Shown piece after piece: positions 32,740 through 44,747 of a stretch of 64,000 bases of DNA. The position numbers were made by a program, and so were the translations under genes. Where the stretch lies: NCBI GenBank assembly GCA_031002005.1, contig CM061918.1, positions 64,576,531 to 64,640,530 of the forward strand. The letters are read 5' to 3'. Source of the DNA: Vandiemenella viatica (lineage: Eukaryota; Arthropoda; Insecta; Orthoptera; Morabidae). Below the pieces are notes generated by a model. That model was not told the DNA's origin, made no database searches, and saw nothing but the letters and a program-made list of their open reading frames with translations. Every line of letters begins with the position of its first letter. Within the stretch, counting starts at the first letter, position 1.

Positions 32740-33125
32740 GTCAGGGATTACTTAATGTTGCAAGATTAGTCTAATTAATTTAGACAAGTACGTCGACAGT
32801 GCTAAATTCATTCACTCCGACAAAACTATGCTCATACCTCACATTAACCTCACACATTCTGATCTAACCATCCCTTTTCAAATGATAATAAAATAATTCC
32901 CAATAAAAGTAACCTTTGCGATGGCCATTAATAAAGCACAAAGTCAGACGCTTCAAAGCGCAGGATTGTATTTACCAGAACCTGTTTTTCGTATGGACAC
33001 CTATATGAGCTTTTTCAAGCGTTTGCAGATTCAATCAATGTTTATGTTTGTGTTGAAGGCACATATGGTCAAAAATTAAACGATAACATTATAACTGCTA
33101 ATATTGTTTTCAAAGAAGTTGTGTA
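32740..33125 (+). pseudogene. Helitron helicase C-terminus, broken
   Basis: Helitron Rep/helicase proteins end in a Pif1-type helicase that unwinds DNA for rolling-circle transposition. Visible in order: a GLLNVARLV segment (about 32745), then DKTMLIPHINLTHSDLTIPF, FPIKVTFAMAINKAQSQTLQ (32898-32957, the late helicase motif), AGLYLPEPVF, and after a one-base frame change near 32994 the block GHLYELFQAFADSINVYVCV. The conserved C-terminus ends at a stop at 33123-33125. One nonsense codon interrupts the stretch before FPIKV. The Rep domain and the first helicase motifs are absent. Confidence 0.8.
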
Positions 33126-33640
33126 ACGTAAAGAAGCTTTAAAAAATCACACTTGCCAAAGCCAATATCTATTTTTTAAATGTTTTACAATTAAACAGGT
33201 AGCATTTAATGATAATCACTTTTTGCAATGAAAGTGATATTTATTACGGCTCTTCAAAATAAAATACCTTTCAATAATAAATAGACTTGCATTTACATAT
33301 TTCCACATTATTATATTATCATTAGTTGGCTTACCACGATACTGTGCGAAATATTCTCATGGGTCAGCCAGTATACAAGAATTGTTCGTTTAAAGATAAA
33401 AGAGTTCCTTGTTGTAACCAAAGAGAAACTAGCTAACTGAATAGCAGTAGGCTTTCTTATACCTGAAAAGTCTATGAGATGGCGTCAGAGCCGTTTCCGA
33501 GATACCAAATAGAAAAATTGTTCGTATTTTGTAAATCGCGTTTTTTCAGGGAAGACACCTATTTAGATAAACTTCAAAAGCAAAACGTTATACACATATG
33601 AAATTTCATCTAAATCGTTTTAGCCATTTTCGAGGTATCG

Positions 33641-33665
33641 AATATATATATATATATATATATAA
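33641..33665. repeat. (AT)n microsatellite
   Basis: A short, pure dinucleotide run at the edge of the Helitron-related segment. Confidence 0.9.
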
Positions 33666-33689
33666 TAAAAGAAAGTTATCATTGAACAT

Positions 33690-34839
33690 TCACCATAGTG
33701 GCAGTTACGAAAAATATTTTCAAGAACCTTCATAGCAGCAGCAGATTACTCAGGGTGTAAGGAGTTTACTTTCAATACAGCGAGCAGTTAAAAAGGTTTC
33801 AAATAAAAACGGTATGTCGCTTCTTTGTTAACTCCCTTGAGCGTACAAGTGTGACACAAAATGCAAAAGTTAAAGGTCCATGTAAAAAAAAAAATAAAAA
33901 AATAAAATAAAAAAAAAAAAAAAAAACTTGGACAAGTATATCAAGCAGACTAGGTTGTTAAGATTGCAAAAGAAATTATTTTTAAATAACTAATAGAAAC
34001 CATTTAAGAACGTATCTTGGACCTAGTTTTATTAATTTATTAATTGATAGCTGATTCTTTATCTTAATAAATTGAGTTGATACGTTCCTCAGATGAAATA
34101 GTTTTTTACAGATTTTTTTGCAAACTTATGGAATTGTATTGCTGTAATATTTCTTTTATATAAACTTTCCTACCAAATGAATTACCGTTTTTCAACTGAA
34201 CTGTTAATAAATAACGCCAATGCAAAAGTTTTATACTTATTAATTCTCATCAAGGTATCATCAACGACGAATTTGTGTTGAAACTTATACCACAGTTAGT
34301 TACCATTTGTTAAAGCAAATTTACGTACTTCTAAAATTATACAATTTGTGGGTTGTTTTTACTTACTATTCACATTGATAGTAGAAGGTTTGGTAGCTGG
34401 TCATGTATGCATTTATCACAAAATATGTTGCATTTAAATCCCTCTGTCAAAATCGCACTGGTTTTATGTAAACCTGTAACAGTGGGCCTACTTGTTATTC
34501 GTTTATCAGTTGCCATGTTGTATGTTTTTTTTTTTTCACCTGCACTAGTAGCGATCATTTTGGAAGTGATTAATTTTTATGATCTGTCTAACTTTATATG
34601 TAGTACGTGCTTGTTTATGAACAAACAAAAAAATGTCAAAATGAAGGTAAAAAATAAGCGTTCCTACAAAGTAAAAGCGAATAAGAAGGCATGCATCCAA
34701 TTCTGCTGATTCATTTTGGTAATACTTATCCTACAAAATTACTCATTCACTGTGGAACGAAGCATACATAAATATTTATTTATCGAATGGCTAAGTAACT
34801 AATGTGATACATATAAATATATACAAGGGTAAGAACGTT
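33690..34839. other. No gene or element recognised; A-rich run at 33885-33926
   Basis: AT-rich, with an interrupted A run. The 118-codon plus-strand frame at 34353-34709 is hydrophobic then lysine-rich. Without a recognisable family or splice sites I do not call it a gene. Confidence 0.4.
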
Positions 34840-35480
34840 GGTAGCATTTACAAATCGATGTCCAATTGTTGCAGCCAAGGTAAGAAAGAAGTTGTAACAC
34901 TGATAACATCTTTGGATGGTCCAGCGTTCTTCCTTGGAGAGCATTCCTTAATTATGTGTTCCACGGTCAGGGAAGGATAAGTCCCAACTTAGAGCATGGC
35001 GTTGCAATTGGCTTGGCTTGTTCCTAGGCGGTTTAGTTGAACCCACTGCTCTCTTCAGATGAAATCCTCAAGTCAAGCTGTAGGATCATCAATATCAATA
35101 TGTTCCGTAGGTGTAGACTTCCAGTTTTGTTGTCGTTTTTCCTTGACACTGAAGTCAGATACGTAATACCATTGTGGATTTCTAAATTTAAGACGAATGG
35201 GGGTAGGCCGTTAAGGTCCACGTGGATTGGGAGATGGTGTGGATGATCAGGATGATATAACTTTCTCCACACACGTGCCCTTGCTTCTTAACGTCTTACC
35301 TATGGAGGTGGTACTTTACTGATGATATGTAACCAATGGACTGGGGTGAACTTTGCCTGTTATGACTTTCACACACTTGTTAAAAGAAACGTTGATTTTC
35401 CTAGTGTGAGCACTACGTTCCCATACTGGAGCCCAGAACTCGGTACAGGGTAAATAATGATGAGAGCGGCTGTTCGCAGT
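34840..35480 (-). pseudogene. Jockey/R1-like LINE C-terminal fragment
   Basis: Minus-strand pieces include PVWERSAHTRKINVSFNKCV (about 35370-35430), which is the post-RT region, PTPIRLKFRNPQWYYVSD further down, and TYPSLTVEHIIKECSPRKN (about 34920-34980), which resembles the C-terminal zinc-knuckle-like end of Jockey/R1-type polyproteins. Several stops and frame changes interrupt it, so this is an old, 5'-truncated copy. The T run at 35553-35582 lies at its 5' side and is not its tail. Confidence 0.55.
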
Positions 35481-35549
35481 GAGTCCGCATCAGCTCCTCA
35501 TGAATTGTCAGCTTGCACACATTGTCACATTACAGTATTAAGGCCCACC

Positions 35550-35552
<3 letters not shown>

Positions 35553-35582
<30 letters not shown>
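35553..35582. repeat. Poly-T run
   Basis: About 30 consecutive T. It may be the poly-A tail of an unrecognised minus-strand retroposon starting at its right. Confidence 0.9.
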
Positions 35583-35584
<2 letters not shown>

Positions 35585-36135
35585 TATTAAATTTCTTGAT
35601 TCTGAGGAAAGTGTAACATCTGAAATTAGAGGAATTTTTCCATGAGAAGAAATTAAGTGGTGCTACTTTCAAAATTGTGGATTGGGTTGATTAGTAAATA
35701 CCTACAAAATCTGAACTAGACCCGCTTTATTCATTCATTCTTTAATTGCAAATAGTGTAAATATGGTAAAGATTTAATTAAAGAAATACTGACGAAACTT
35801 AACTCAAGCAGATTTTAAATATCCTAAATGATTGTAAGCTACTCATTGTGATGGAAATCTATTATTAAATATTTGAAATTTACTGTTTTTAAAGCTGGAC
35901 GAAACTCACAACTTTGGTTGGATAAAATATTTGCGGAAGTGCGCAAGAGTTTAATTCTGAGCTTTTTTCACTGTGTTTTTATTTCGTTGTATACTTTTCT
36001 TGCCTCTAAATAAAATAGTCACATTTTAGAACAAAGATGAGGGATACTTTCTGAGACAACATTGTTCAAATAGAACGCCCTTGAAATAGAAAATGTAATT
36101 GTTAAACTTAATACGTGTAAGTTAATATGGTTTAC

Positions 36136-36321
36136 CTTATAGTTCCGGTCATATGATAATTTCTGGAAATGTGCTTTATTTGAAATTTCTTGTTTAGTCA
36201 GATTTTCCGTAGTGGCGGCCAATATGACTAACACTTCGTGCATTAACGAGACTTGCCGCAGGTTGCCGATCAATTCAGGTAACATCCAGAAGCCAGACGC
36301 CAATTGCCGGGCACAGCGCAT
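36136..36321 (-). CDS. Candidate first coding exon of an unknown gene
   Basis: A minus-strand stretch of 62 codons starting MRCARQLASGFWMLPELIG and ending LSYDRNYK. It has better codon variety than the surrounding AT-rich DNA. The ATG has A at -3, and the frame runs into a good splice donor, AAG|GTAAAC, at 36136/36135. I recognise no domain; the middle looks like amphipathic helices. The next exon would lie at lower coordinates. It could be chance. No transposon signature is seen nearby. Confidence 0.3.
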
Positions 36322-37489
36322 TTTATTATAGGGAGATATCTACCATGTTTCCCGTTTATGGAATGTAGTGAAGCAAAAATGGACGTCAAGATAAAAGATA
36401 ACATATAATCTTCATACTATTATGTCACTGATCTATATGTACATTCATTCACACCAGACGATCATTTGTTTTCCTCATTAGTAATTTTTTTAAAACTATT
36501 TAATAACTTAAACTATGAGAGTATTGAAAATTATATTTAGCTCGTTACTCTTTTTGTTTTGCTTGTATTCTTCTTCTTTACATCACCAATCATCCGAAGT
36601 ATCTAATATCTGGCTCAGATCACTCCCCAATTAAACCGGAATGATTGAACTTTTCGTATAGGGCATAATTACATGCGAATCTTAGTTTTGAATGACTTAA
36701 TTAAAAAGATGATAAATCTATAGTTATTAATGTAAAGTCTAGAATAGTTATGTCTGTATATAAACTTATTTAAAAAGTGTAGTCACCATGTACACTACTG
36801 ATGGTAGAAAAATTTGACCATCTGTAAACGCATCACCAAAAATCTCGGACGGGTTAACATGTAGCAAATTTTTATTTCGATAGGTAGCGAACTTATCATT
36901 CATTCAGATTCCAAAACAGTAATGCGCACATTACGCCAAAACTAATAAACACATGTCAACGAAACTTCACGTAGTGATAACTTATGTCAGTAGTTAACAT
37001 ATAGGATACTTTTCACCTAGTTCAGTAAAGTAGTTCTGGATGATACAGAGGCCAAACGTAAATTTTGGTATCGCTGCCTCTATGTGCTCCTCAAGCAAAA
37101 ACTATTAATTGATTTAAGTAAAACTGCCCGCTGTGATAGCATATATCATCACTTAACATACAGAAAACTTATTATCCCTATTATATCATATTTTTCCTAT
37201 GATACGGAAGCAAAAACCTTAAATTTGGCTATTTCGTGCAAAAGTTTTTGCGTCATGTATGAACAGTCACAAATTTCAAAATATACAGTATCCCATTCTG
37301 TATCGCAGGAAGTATGTTACTAATCTCCATAAAATGTATCCTATGTTACAAACCATGACGTAAGTTATGAATATGCGAACAGTGTATGTACTGATCAAGC
37401 AAAAACCAATCATTTCAATGAAATTGTACAACGTAATAGCCTTATGTCATGTTAATGATACCTTACATAATTTAATTAAATTGGGATGG
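36322..37489. other. No gene or element recognised
   Basis: AT-rich. Short plus-strand frames such as 37084-37323 have no recognisable features. Confidence 0.45.
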
Positions 37490-37645
37490 AACGCACACTC
37501 CGGTGGCAATTTCCCTACACACTCATCTTCTCCCTTTCCTGCACCCACCTACAATTGCCCTCTGCAAATTTTAGCTTTTAATTCTTTCAACGTTTTTGGT
37601 AAATTACTCATCATTTCTCTTGGTAACTTATTACAATCCCTGATG
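37490..37645 (-). mobile_element. CR1-like LINE (family C) 3' scrap
   Basis: Shows complements of the family C 3' end: GGCAATTTCCCTACACAC, TTTCAACGTTTTTGGTAAAT and GGTAACTTATTACAATCCC, in order. It ends abruptly at about 37645. Confidence 0.7.
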
Positions 37646-38239
37646 GTTAAATGTTTCATCGACATGTTCTCTATTTATTGTAATTCAATGTAGTTACTGT
37701 TTTTGTTTTTTTTTTGTTTTTGTATTCTTCTGCCATTCGAAATAAATAAATCGACACGCTTAGTAATAAAAAAGCGTCTATTGATTTAATTGTTCCGTAA
37801 TAGGATCTAACAATCTAATATTTTCTGGCTCATATCTTCTCGTAATTGGAATATTTTCCACGATCGAGTAAAAAAAAAACAAGTCCATGTTATCATGCTA
37901 TCAGTGCTGACATAGGTTTTAACGTAGCCCCAAGTAATAATTTAGAGTATGTGCATTTTTAACCTTGATACATTTTTCGTTTCCATTGTTAATAATGACG
38001 CATGTAATTATGCATGATTGCTTTATATCTATTCTCAAACCTCCCAAAAATTGATATTTATCACTTTTATTGATTCAACACAAACTTCTTGCCAGATTTT
38101 AGTAAATTAATTGTTGTAATTTAGAAAACGGATGAAAATCAATATAAGACTTCTCTGGCCCATGTGAACGAGGTCACGTATACTGTTAGTAACTGAATAT
38201 AAACATAACCTAAAAAAATAAACCGTTTGGAAGATTTTC

Positions 38240-38520
38240 TTTGGCAAAGAATTTAGTTGAGCGTGACGTAGAATGCCTCTGACAAATGCGCTGCCGCCGA
38301 GCGCAGCCCAAAAACAAATGAACGGCGGCGAGCGCTCCTCCAGACGGCAGCGCCTCCCGCGGAAAGAATGCGCACCGCGCTGCGCCAGACTTTTATTTCC
38401 TCTTTTTCGTCTCCTTTTTTCTCCCTCTCCGGTCGCCTCTCGGTATTTTCTGGGCGTCGGGACTAATAATGACGGGCGCCTTCTCAGGTGATAGCGAGAA
38501 GCGCCGAAACCGGAAACCTT
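38240..38520. promoter_or_regulatory. CpG-rich patch
   Basis: GC- and CpG-rich sequence (GCTGCCGCCGAGCGCAGCC, GCGCCTCCCGCGGAAAG) between AT-rich flanks. A 72-codon plus-strand frame (38273-38491) covers it but is Arg/Ser/Pro-biased, as expected for any GC-rich stretch. It could mark a promoter or 5' untranslated exon. Confidence 0.3.
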
Positions 38521-39946
38521 GTAACACGGCCAACTGATTATACTCTCGGAGCAGATAACGTGTTCTTGAAGGGGTGGTAGGTCTAATTAGCGTGAGAAGA
38601 GAAAACAACGGAGTCAAAGATAACAGCTGTAGAGGGAAGGTGTGAACCATCTGGAAGATGATGCTAACAGGGTGACAATTTGAACTTAACCACAGTTGTC
38701 GGTTATGGACAGTTTCCGTATCTTTTTAAAAGTCACAAAAATGTGAAATAAATATTAGATGTAATGTAACTTGAATAAGATTTTCACACTTTATTTTTTC
38801 AATTATAATTATTCCTTTGTTCTAAAATTATTTTGATGTAACGTTGGAAAAGGTTGTCTTATATTTCCGTTTCTTCTTATAATATTGAGAAATTCGAAAG
38901 CCAATTTTAATAAGAGGGCCGTTAATATAACACTCTTTCGAATTCCTTTTTTTTTTTTTAATCATGCTACCGTATTTCAAAAACCACTACTATTAGATTT
39001 TCTTCGCCCTCCACATATTGAATTAGCCCTTCGGCCACGGCATACAGTTTCTCTACATCGTCATTCTTTTCTTCAGAAGTTGGAGTATATGTTTATACGA
39101 TTTGTGCTCTCTTAAAACTGAACTGCTCAGAATAACTAACTCGTTTTCCTATTCTCTTGTTCATTATAAATCCCACATCAATAACATCGTTGATAAGGTA
39201 TGTGCTTATTATTCTATATATAAACCTTGTGCATCCTTCAACTTAATCTCACATCTAACTGAAGTCAATACATTTTCTTTTTTAAGTTCTCTACCCTGTT
39301 CATATTTCCCAAACACCAAGCTCGAACGCAGAATGTATATAAAAATTCTCAAGACACCTCCTTAGCAGACCCAGCAGGAGATACATCTGGAAAACTATTT
39401 TAGCTGAGGAATAATTAATGCAGGAAGAAGCTCCCATTCGCTAGGTAATTTAAGAGGATTGAATGGCCTTAGAATAACATTTTAGTTCTGTAATGTCGCG
39501 GTTATGCCTTCTGGGTCGCAATGCCACTTATCATTTCTGATTCACTAACATTTAGAAGAAAAAAAAAGCGAGTTAATCACAATTGCTGTTAATGCTTTGT
39601 ATCCAGGAGCTACAAAAACATAACTTTGTCGTACGTAAATATTCACATACGAATTCCGATGTTACCGCTGGAATTTCGTTCATGAAAAAAAAACATTTAT
39701 TAATGTACAGCTGACATGAAAAGTGATTTAATGTGAAGTTATATCCTTTACATAAACACGAAACTAAATCTGAATGTATCAATTACGATCTTTTTCTTAA
39801 AACCATCAAAAAAAAAAAAATTCTAGTGAATCAAGCCTTGAATAATCATACGAATAGCGAAGTGTGATGTTATCGAAAACTTAACCTCAACTTCGCTCCG
39901 TTGATACTGAACTTGTCACTACATTCATTCGCTAGTCGTATTCGTT
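38521..39946. other. No gene or element recognised
   Basis: AT-rich. Frames at 38885-39115 and 39102-39365 (plus) have plausible but unrecognised composition, and no splice-site pairing supports them. Confidence 0.4.
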
Positions 39947-40157
39947 TCATTTATAAAATTTTGCCGCGTGCCACAGGGAAGTTCTGGAAGAAAAATCAAC
40001 AAAACTAAACGTGTAAATATTCAACTTCACAACAATTAGCAAGACTGCGGGTAAAATACCAAACAAAACGACTGATGGTTTTGGGTTTACGCCTTTCACA
40101 AAGAATATGTAACCGGCAAACATTATACCGAAAAACATGAAAACAGATTCAGACAAC
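39947..40157 (-). CDS. Candidate terminal exon of an unknown membrane protein
   Basis: On the minus strand a strong acceptor, TTTTCTTTACCCAG, at 40158-40171 is followed by a 70-codon frame ending at a TGA. The frame encodes two hydrophobic segments (around VFMFFGIMFAGYIFFV and SVVLFGILPAVLLIVV) separated by KGVNPKP, then a polar tail ending WHAAKFYK. That pattern fits the last exon of a multipass membrane protein. I do not recognise the family. Upstream exons would lie at higher coordinates but none is visible nearby. It may be a chance frame, though the acceptor and helix spacing are better than background. Confidence 0.35.
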
Positions 40158-40171
40158 CTGGGTAAAGAAAA

Positions 40172-42039
40172 TCCATTTTAAAATTTAGATTTTCCAGAAA
40201 CGCAACGTTATTTCAGTAGTGCAGCACATGAAGAAATAAAATTGAAGTTGAAATTTAAAATAATAAAGAAAATGTTTCATTAGAACCATAAAAATCATTT
40301 TCAACATATTTATGTACAGATTTCTTCATTTAAAAAAAAAAAATCAGACCTAAACTGCAATAGAAAACTTTTTCGCCTCTTACAGAAAATTTTATGACAT
40401 ATAACAATGCTCAATTAAAAAATAAGCAGTTATATTAAGCAATGAATACAGTATTCGTTTCGAATTTGTTTGGGTCATTGTGTGTTGGATTGTTAGTTAG
40501 TGGTTTCTCTCTGCTGCAGGCTGTCTCAAGTTCCTTGCCATCTTTGGAGTGATCACCCTGAGCTGGCATAGTTTGGTTTAGTTGTAGTATGGTTGGCCAT
40601 TTCTCATTATGTGTCCGCAATATTTTACAATAAGTGTGACTTCGTTCAATTTTAGAAATTCAAACCGTTTAATCCTATCTCAAGATTTTCATTTTATTTT
40701 AGCGCAAGAATTATTCGAAGTATTTCATCATTTTGTTCCATACAGCACACACTTCGCGAAAAAACCAACTGAAACTGTATTAAAAACCTAATACATCCTT
40801 TAACGTGTAGCATTCTTCTGTTACGGTTCATCAAACATCAGTGACAGTCTAAAGAAAAGAAATGTGTTTTAAATGTTTATTTCTAGGGTAAAATTCAGTT
40901 CGTGAATGCTGATGATCCTCCTCATGTCTGTCTGACAAAATACGTTGTAGATTGGAATCATCTTCCTACGATCTGCAAGCAACACCCTGTCAAGTAACTC
41001 TGATGCAGCCGAGCACATTGTCATGTGCGTTCGGCTGCCTAACTGCAGGCGTCGTCCTCTCATGGCATATGGTATCGCCACCTTCCACGACCAGATTTTT
41101 GTCATATCGTATTCTGGCCTCACTTTACGTTTACAACTCCGCTGGTCGTTCGTCACGTCCTCTTCCATTGTTGATAGTATCTCCAATATTCCTCCTCCTC
41201 TATTTGCGACCATGCTATTACCTTGGCCTCTGGTTAAGGGACGAAAAGCCTAGCACTTGTGACGGGACATTTAAATATATCTTAGTCCGAGAATGTGGAT
41301 AATTTTCAATCAGATACCATATATAAAAAGATTAATTTGCGCAGGACTGAATGTGGGAAAGTATTTTGTATCGTTGGAAAAAAAAGAAAACAGGAAAAAA
41401 ACGAAGGAAAAAAAGGTGGGATTGAGTGAGAAAGGATGCTTTTGGTTCTCGAATATTACGTAAGAGGGCCTTGTAAAACAAACCTGCAAACTTCAAATAA
41501 ACACGAATTCCGATATGAGCTATGAAGTTGTGGATGTTGAAGCTATTGGTTTGAAAACGAACATTAAATATAGTGGCTAAAACAAAGAAACTTCTTTCAG
41601 TCAATTATAACTCTTTGATAGCTTTATGAAACTACTTCAAGGATACTTTATTACCACAAACGCCAGCAGTGGGTTGGTTACTGCTTTGAAAACTAAGCAC
41701 AAATTGACAATTTTTACGAGCTGTGTTACAATGCTGGTGTGTTGTAATAAGAGATGAAATTACTTAAATGCACTTTAAGTTGTAGTAAAAAGTAGTCTAG
41801 TTGTTATGTTACAAAAATATTGTAGGAAAAATAAATTCGATGTGCATTTGCTCCGTCAGCAGCAACTATTCACGGTTGTTTTCTCCATGAATGTAAACAT
41901 TGTCAATGAACTGAGATGGTTGTGGTCGAATCGCGATACGAAATAGGCCATTGTACGATTTTTTTCGATTATTAATTGTAATTATGTAATGGCGTAGTGC
42001 CTGCTTTGCTACACACCTACTTCTGCGTTACACCAATTT
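40172..42039. other. No gene or element recognised
   Basis: Mostly AT-rich. 40860-41270 is GC-richer and open on both strands (114 codons minus, 116 plus), which usually reflects composition; neither product resembles a known family. Confidence 0.4.
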
Positions 42040-42480
42040 TTGTTGTAAGTATTCAGCATATCTTGTAATTTATTCAAGTTCCTGACACCGTTGTCTACAA
42101 GTGAAGACTCTCTCACTATTTTATACCTGAAGTTTATATAGTTCATGGTTATATTTTTCCTTCCACGTATTAAACCTAATTATTCTCCCAATATCTGAGT
42201 CTCAACGTCAGTATACGACTTATACATTCCGAGCACTCTCTTCGTCGTCCTGTCTTTCGTCCACACTCAAACCAAGCCGTCTATCATATCAGCCACTTGT
42301 TGTGTTGTTCGGCAATTTCCACAAACAAATTTAGCTGCGTCCTTTGCACGACTTCAAATTCTTGTATCTGATAATCATAATGTATGACCAACCCAGCTGT
42401 GTGTCGATTTCTTTTATATTGATAAGTTGATGGCTTCAGTTCTCCCATCTCGTAGTTTTCATACGTCTACCATATCCTAT
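42040..42480 (-). mobile_element. CR1-like LINE (family C), old copy
   Basis: Collinear with 2040-2300 in diverged form: CTAATTATTCTCCCAATATC, CATTCCGAGCACTCTCTTCG, CGTCTATCATATCAGCCAC and GCAATTTCCACAAACAAAT appear in order. Confidence 0.65.
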
Positions 42481-43249
42481 AAAAAAAGGTAGGTTTTGCG
42501 GAGAAGGCTGAAGTTTGTAAGATCAGAAACATTGGGGTCAGATTACAGTGGTATTTATGTAACTTCACTTTGATAATTATCAATGACTCAAAATTCCCTG
42601 AATTTTTTTTTTAAGGAACAATATAATCTTCTAGAAATGTTTATAATTATCAGCTACAGGTCTGATAAGATTTTAATTTCTCTACCTACATTTTAAAACA
42701 TTCTATCTCGTACATTCATGAAAAACTTCTAGGTAATTTAGGTGTCATACACATCTAATTAAACCACTCTTCAATAACAGCTGCTTGTTAACAATGATCT
42801 GTTGATAATATGGTAATGAAATGAAATGATGTATTACACTCGGACAGTTATTTTGATGTTCAGCGGAGCATCTCAAATCCTATCTTACTGCAACCCTTTT
42901 TAATAACGTTATCTACAAACGGTGCTGGTATCTGAAATATTTATGCCAATAATATTACTGAGGTAGAGTTCACGCTTTTCGTTCAATTTGTGAGGTAGTT
43001 TAGTTGGTAACACTGTACCAATATACGTATATGACGTTACTGTTTACAGTGGCGTCTAGTAAGAAATAATTAGGCTATTCCAAAACCAAGAGTACGCGGT
43101 GGAAGCAATTCACCCTCTGTTGTGAAAACGTTGTGTTTACAGAGGATGTAACCGTCTTTTTGTGAAGTATCCCATGGGGATTTCCTGTTTCATCTCTTGC
43201 TAAAGTCAAATACGTTTAACGCAAAGGGGAAAAATAAAGGTCAGAAACA
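42481..43249. other. No gene or element recognised
   Basis: Nothing recognisable. Confidence 0.45.
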
Positions 43250-43500
43250 TTAGTTTCAGGAAATTGTCTGATGGTTTCACTATACAACGCTTTTAGTGAC
43301 GGGGCCTGGCATCGGATATGTAAGTTCGAACGCGTTTCGCCTGTCGACATTTCGGTTTTCCTTGATTTCCAGATGAACATTGCAATGATTCCTTCGAAAA
43401 GCCCACGTCCCATTTGTTGTTCCGTTCCATATCTAATATCTTCCAAGGACCGAGTCGAAAGGGTCCAATCAAAGCAAATCTGTGGCCTTCCATGTCTTGT
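43250..43500 (+). mobile_element. SINE-1-like element, diverged
   Basis: Has ACATTTCGGTTTTCCTTG and GATTCCTTCGAAAAGCCCACG in SINE-1 order after a damaged tRNA-like head (GTAAGTTCGAACGCG). Frames on both strands are incidental. Confidence 0.5.
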
Positions 43501-43677
43501 AAACAGCGTTACTGTTTAATGGGATGCAGGGCATTGAATGTTACCACCTATCTCCTGACTTTGCAATCTCATTCCAGAATCAGTCGTGTTATTGCTACAT
43601 ATCTCAATCAGGGAAATATCACAGCGTTCTACATTCTGGTAGGTAGTAAAATGGTCATGATCCTCGGTGATAAACGC

Positions 43678-43896
43678 AAGTGGCGGATCCAAGGGGGGGG
43701 GGGGCCTAGGGGGCTGAAGCCCCCCCAAAATTAAGCACCTAGGTCACCCCGGACGACATGGGTTCTTTTTTTTTTTTTTTTGCTCTGCTATTTTTATAGG
43801 GGCGGCAATCTGGAATAATGAGATTTCTGTCAGCTACCCCTTCCTCACCCGAGTCAAGCCCCCCCCCCCCAAACCAAAATCCTTGATCCACCACTG
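43678..43896. mobile_element. hAT-like MITE, 219 bp
   Basis: Ends AAGTGGCGGATCCAAGG (left) and CAGTGGTGGATCAAGG (right, reverse complement). Flanking ATAAACGC (43670-43677) and ATAAACAC (43897-43904) match at 7 of 8 and fit the hAT target preference. Internal C and G runs of about ten sit next to both ends. Related to 1768-2020. Confidence 0.8.
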
Positions 43897-43904
43897 ATAA
43901 ACAC

Positions 43905-44460
43905 CGAGCGTATAGATTACTTACCACAGAAATTCCTTCCGAGGGAAACCTGAAGGATATTAGCAGCATAGTTATCCCGCACGATGAAATTGCGTTTTAA
44001 CTGAATATCAGTGAATGGAGATCCAGTCTGGGTGAAAGAAGAGCTGAAGCCATTGTTGTCATGTGTTGTCTCTCCTTTGCGTATGCGTACAACTGTTCAG
44101 AAGAATATTCAAAAGCGGCGTCGCTTCTGTATATGAGGCTAATTGATACCGAATCGTCAATCGGGAAAACACATCATCACAGCACGAATCTTTGAGCTCA
44201 GCCGGAGGTACTAATAATAATGCTGGCATATCGCCTCACTGGCCGGCTGACAGAGTTCTACTTGCTGTCGCTTCCACGAAACAGGTAGCAGTAACGCGTG
44301 GGCGTGCCCGGCCTTCGTCACTGAAGCGAGGACATGACGCTGTGGATATTAATATTACCTGCAGCACGTCGTCGAAGCGATGATTTCACATCGGAAGGGA
44401 TGGAGAGAAGAAGGTAAGCAGATGTGTTTCATGCTCACCACTGTACAAGGTTCGTCCCAT
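43905..44460. other. No gene or element recognised
   Basis: Moderately GC-rich near 44220-44370. No recognisable protein. Confidence 0.4.
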
Positions 44461-44472
44461 AACCGAACCAGG

Positions 44473-44706
44473 AGTTGGCCTCGGTAGCGTAGGGGCTAGA
44501 GTACCGGCCCCGCGTGCCGAAGGTCGCCGGTTCGAGTCCGGCCGAGGGCATGGGTATTTAAGTGTTGTGTGTCTGTGTGAATGTCCTGTCCGTCCTGTGG
44601 TGTCCACACTTAGAAGCTGCAATATATGTACTGGATAACTGATTCACTGGAAGCTATGATAATCACGTTGAGCAGGCTGTATGCCCTCAATTGCCGAATT
44701 CCATTA

Positions 44707-44746
<40 letters not shown>
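44473..44746 (+). mobile_element. tRNA-derived SINE-3, young-looking
   Basis: Starts TTGGCCTCGGTAGCGTAGGG (A box) and continues to CGCCGGTTCGAGTCCGGCC (B box), so the tRNA-like head is intact. A unique body follows (GTGTTGTGTGTCTGTGTG). It ends in an A run of about 38 (44707-44745). The long uninterrupted tail suggests relatively recent insertion. I could not see a clear target duplication. Confidence 0.8.

Positions 44747-44747
<1 letters not shown>

Larger units (their letters stand above)
32440..33680 (+). mobile_element. Helitron remnant
   Basis: Contains the end of a Helitron helicase (32740-33125). Two related non-coding segments, 32440-32670 and 33380-33640, share AGAGCCGTTT-, CAAAACGTTAT- and CATATGAAATTTCATC-type phrases and flank the coding part. 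The true 5' and 3' termini (TC, CTAG hairpin) could not be identified, so the boundaries are approximate. Confidence 0.55.

Noticed and set aside
34353..34709. 118-codon plus-strand frame
   Set aside because: Hydrophobic then Lys-rich with AT-driven composition; no family, splice sites or promoter visible.
40869..41302. Overlapping 114- and 116-codon frames on opposite strands
   Set aside because: Open on both strands because the stretch is GC-richer; neither product resembles a family.
44473..44550. Possible true tRNA gene
   Set aside because: Intact pol III boxes, but the sequence continues into a SINE body and poly-A tail, and no cloverleaf could be closed by eye. The other SINE heads were rejected for the same reason.
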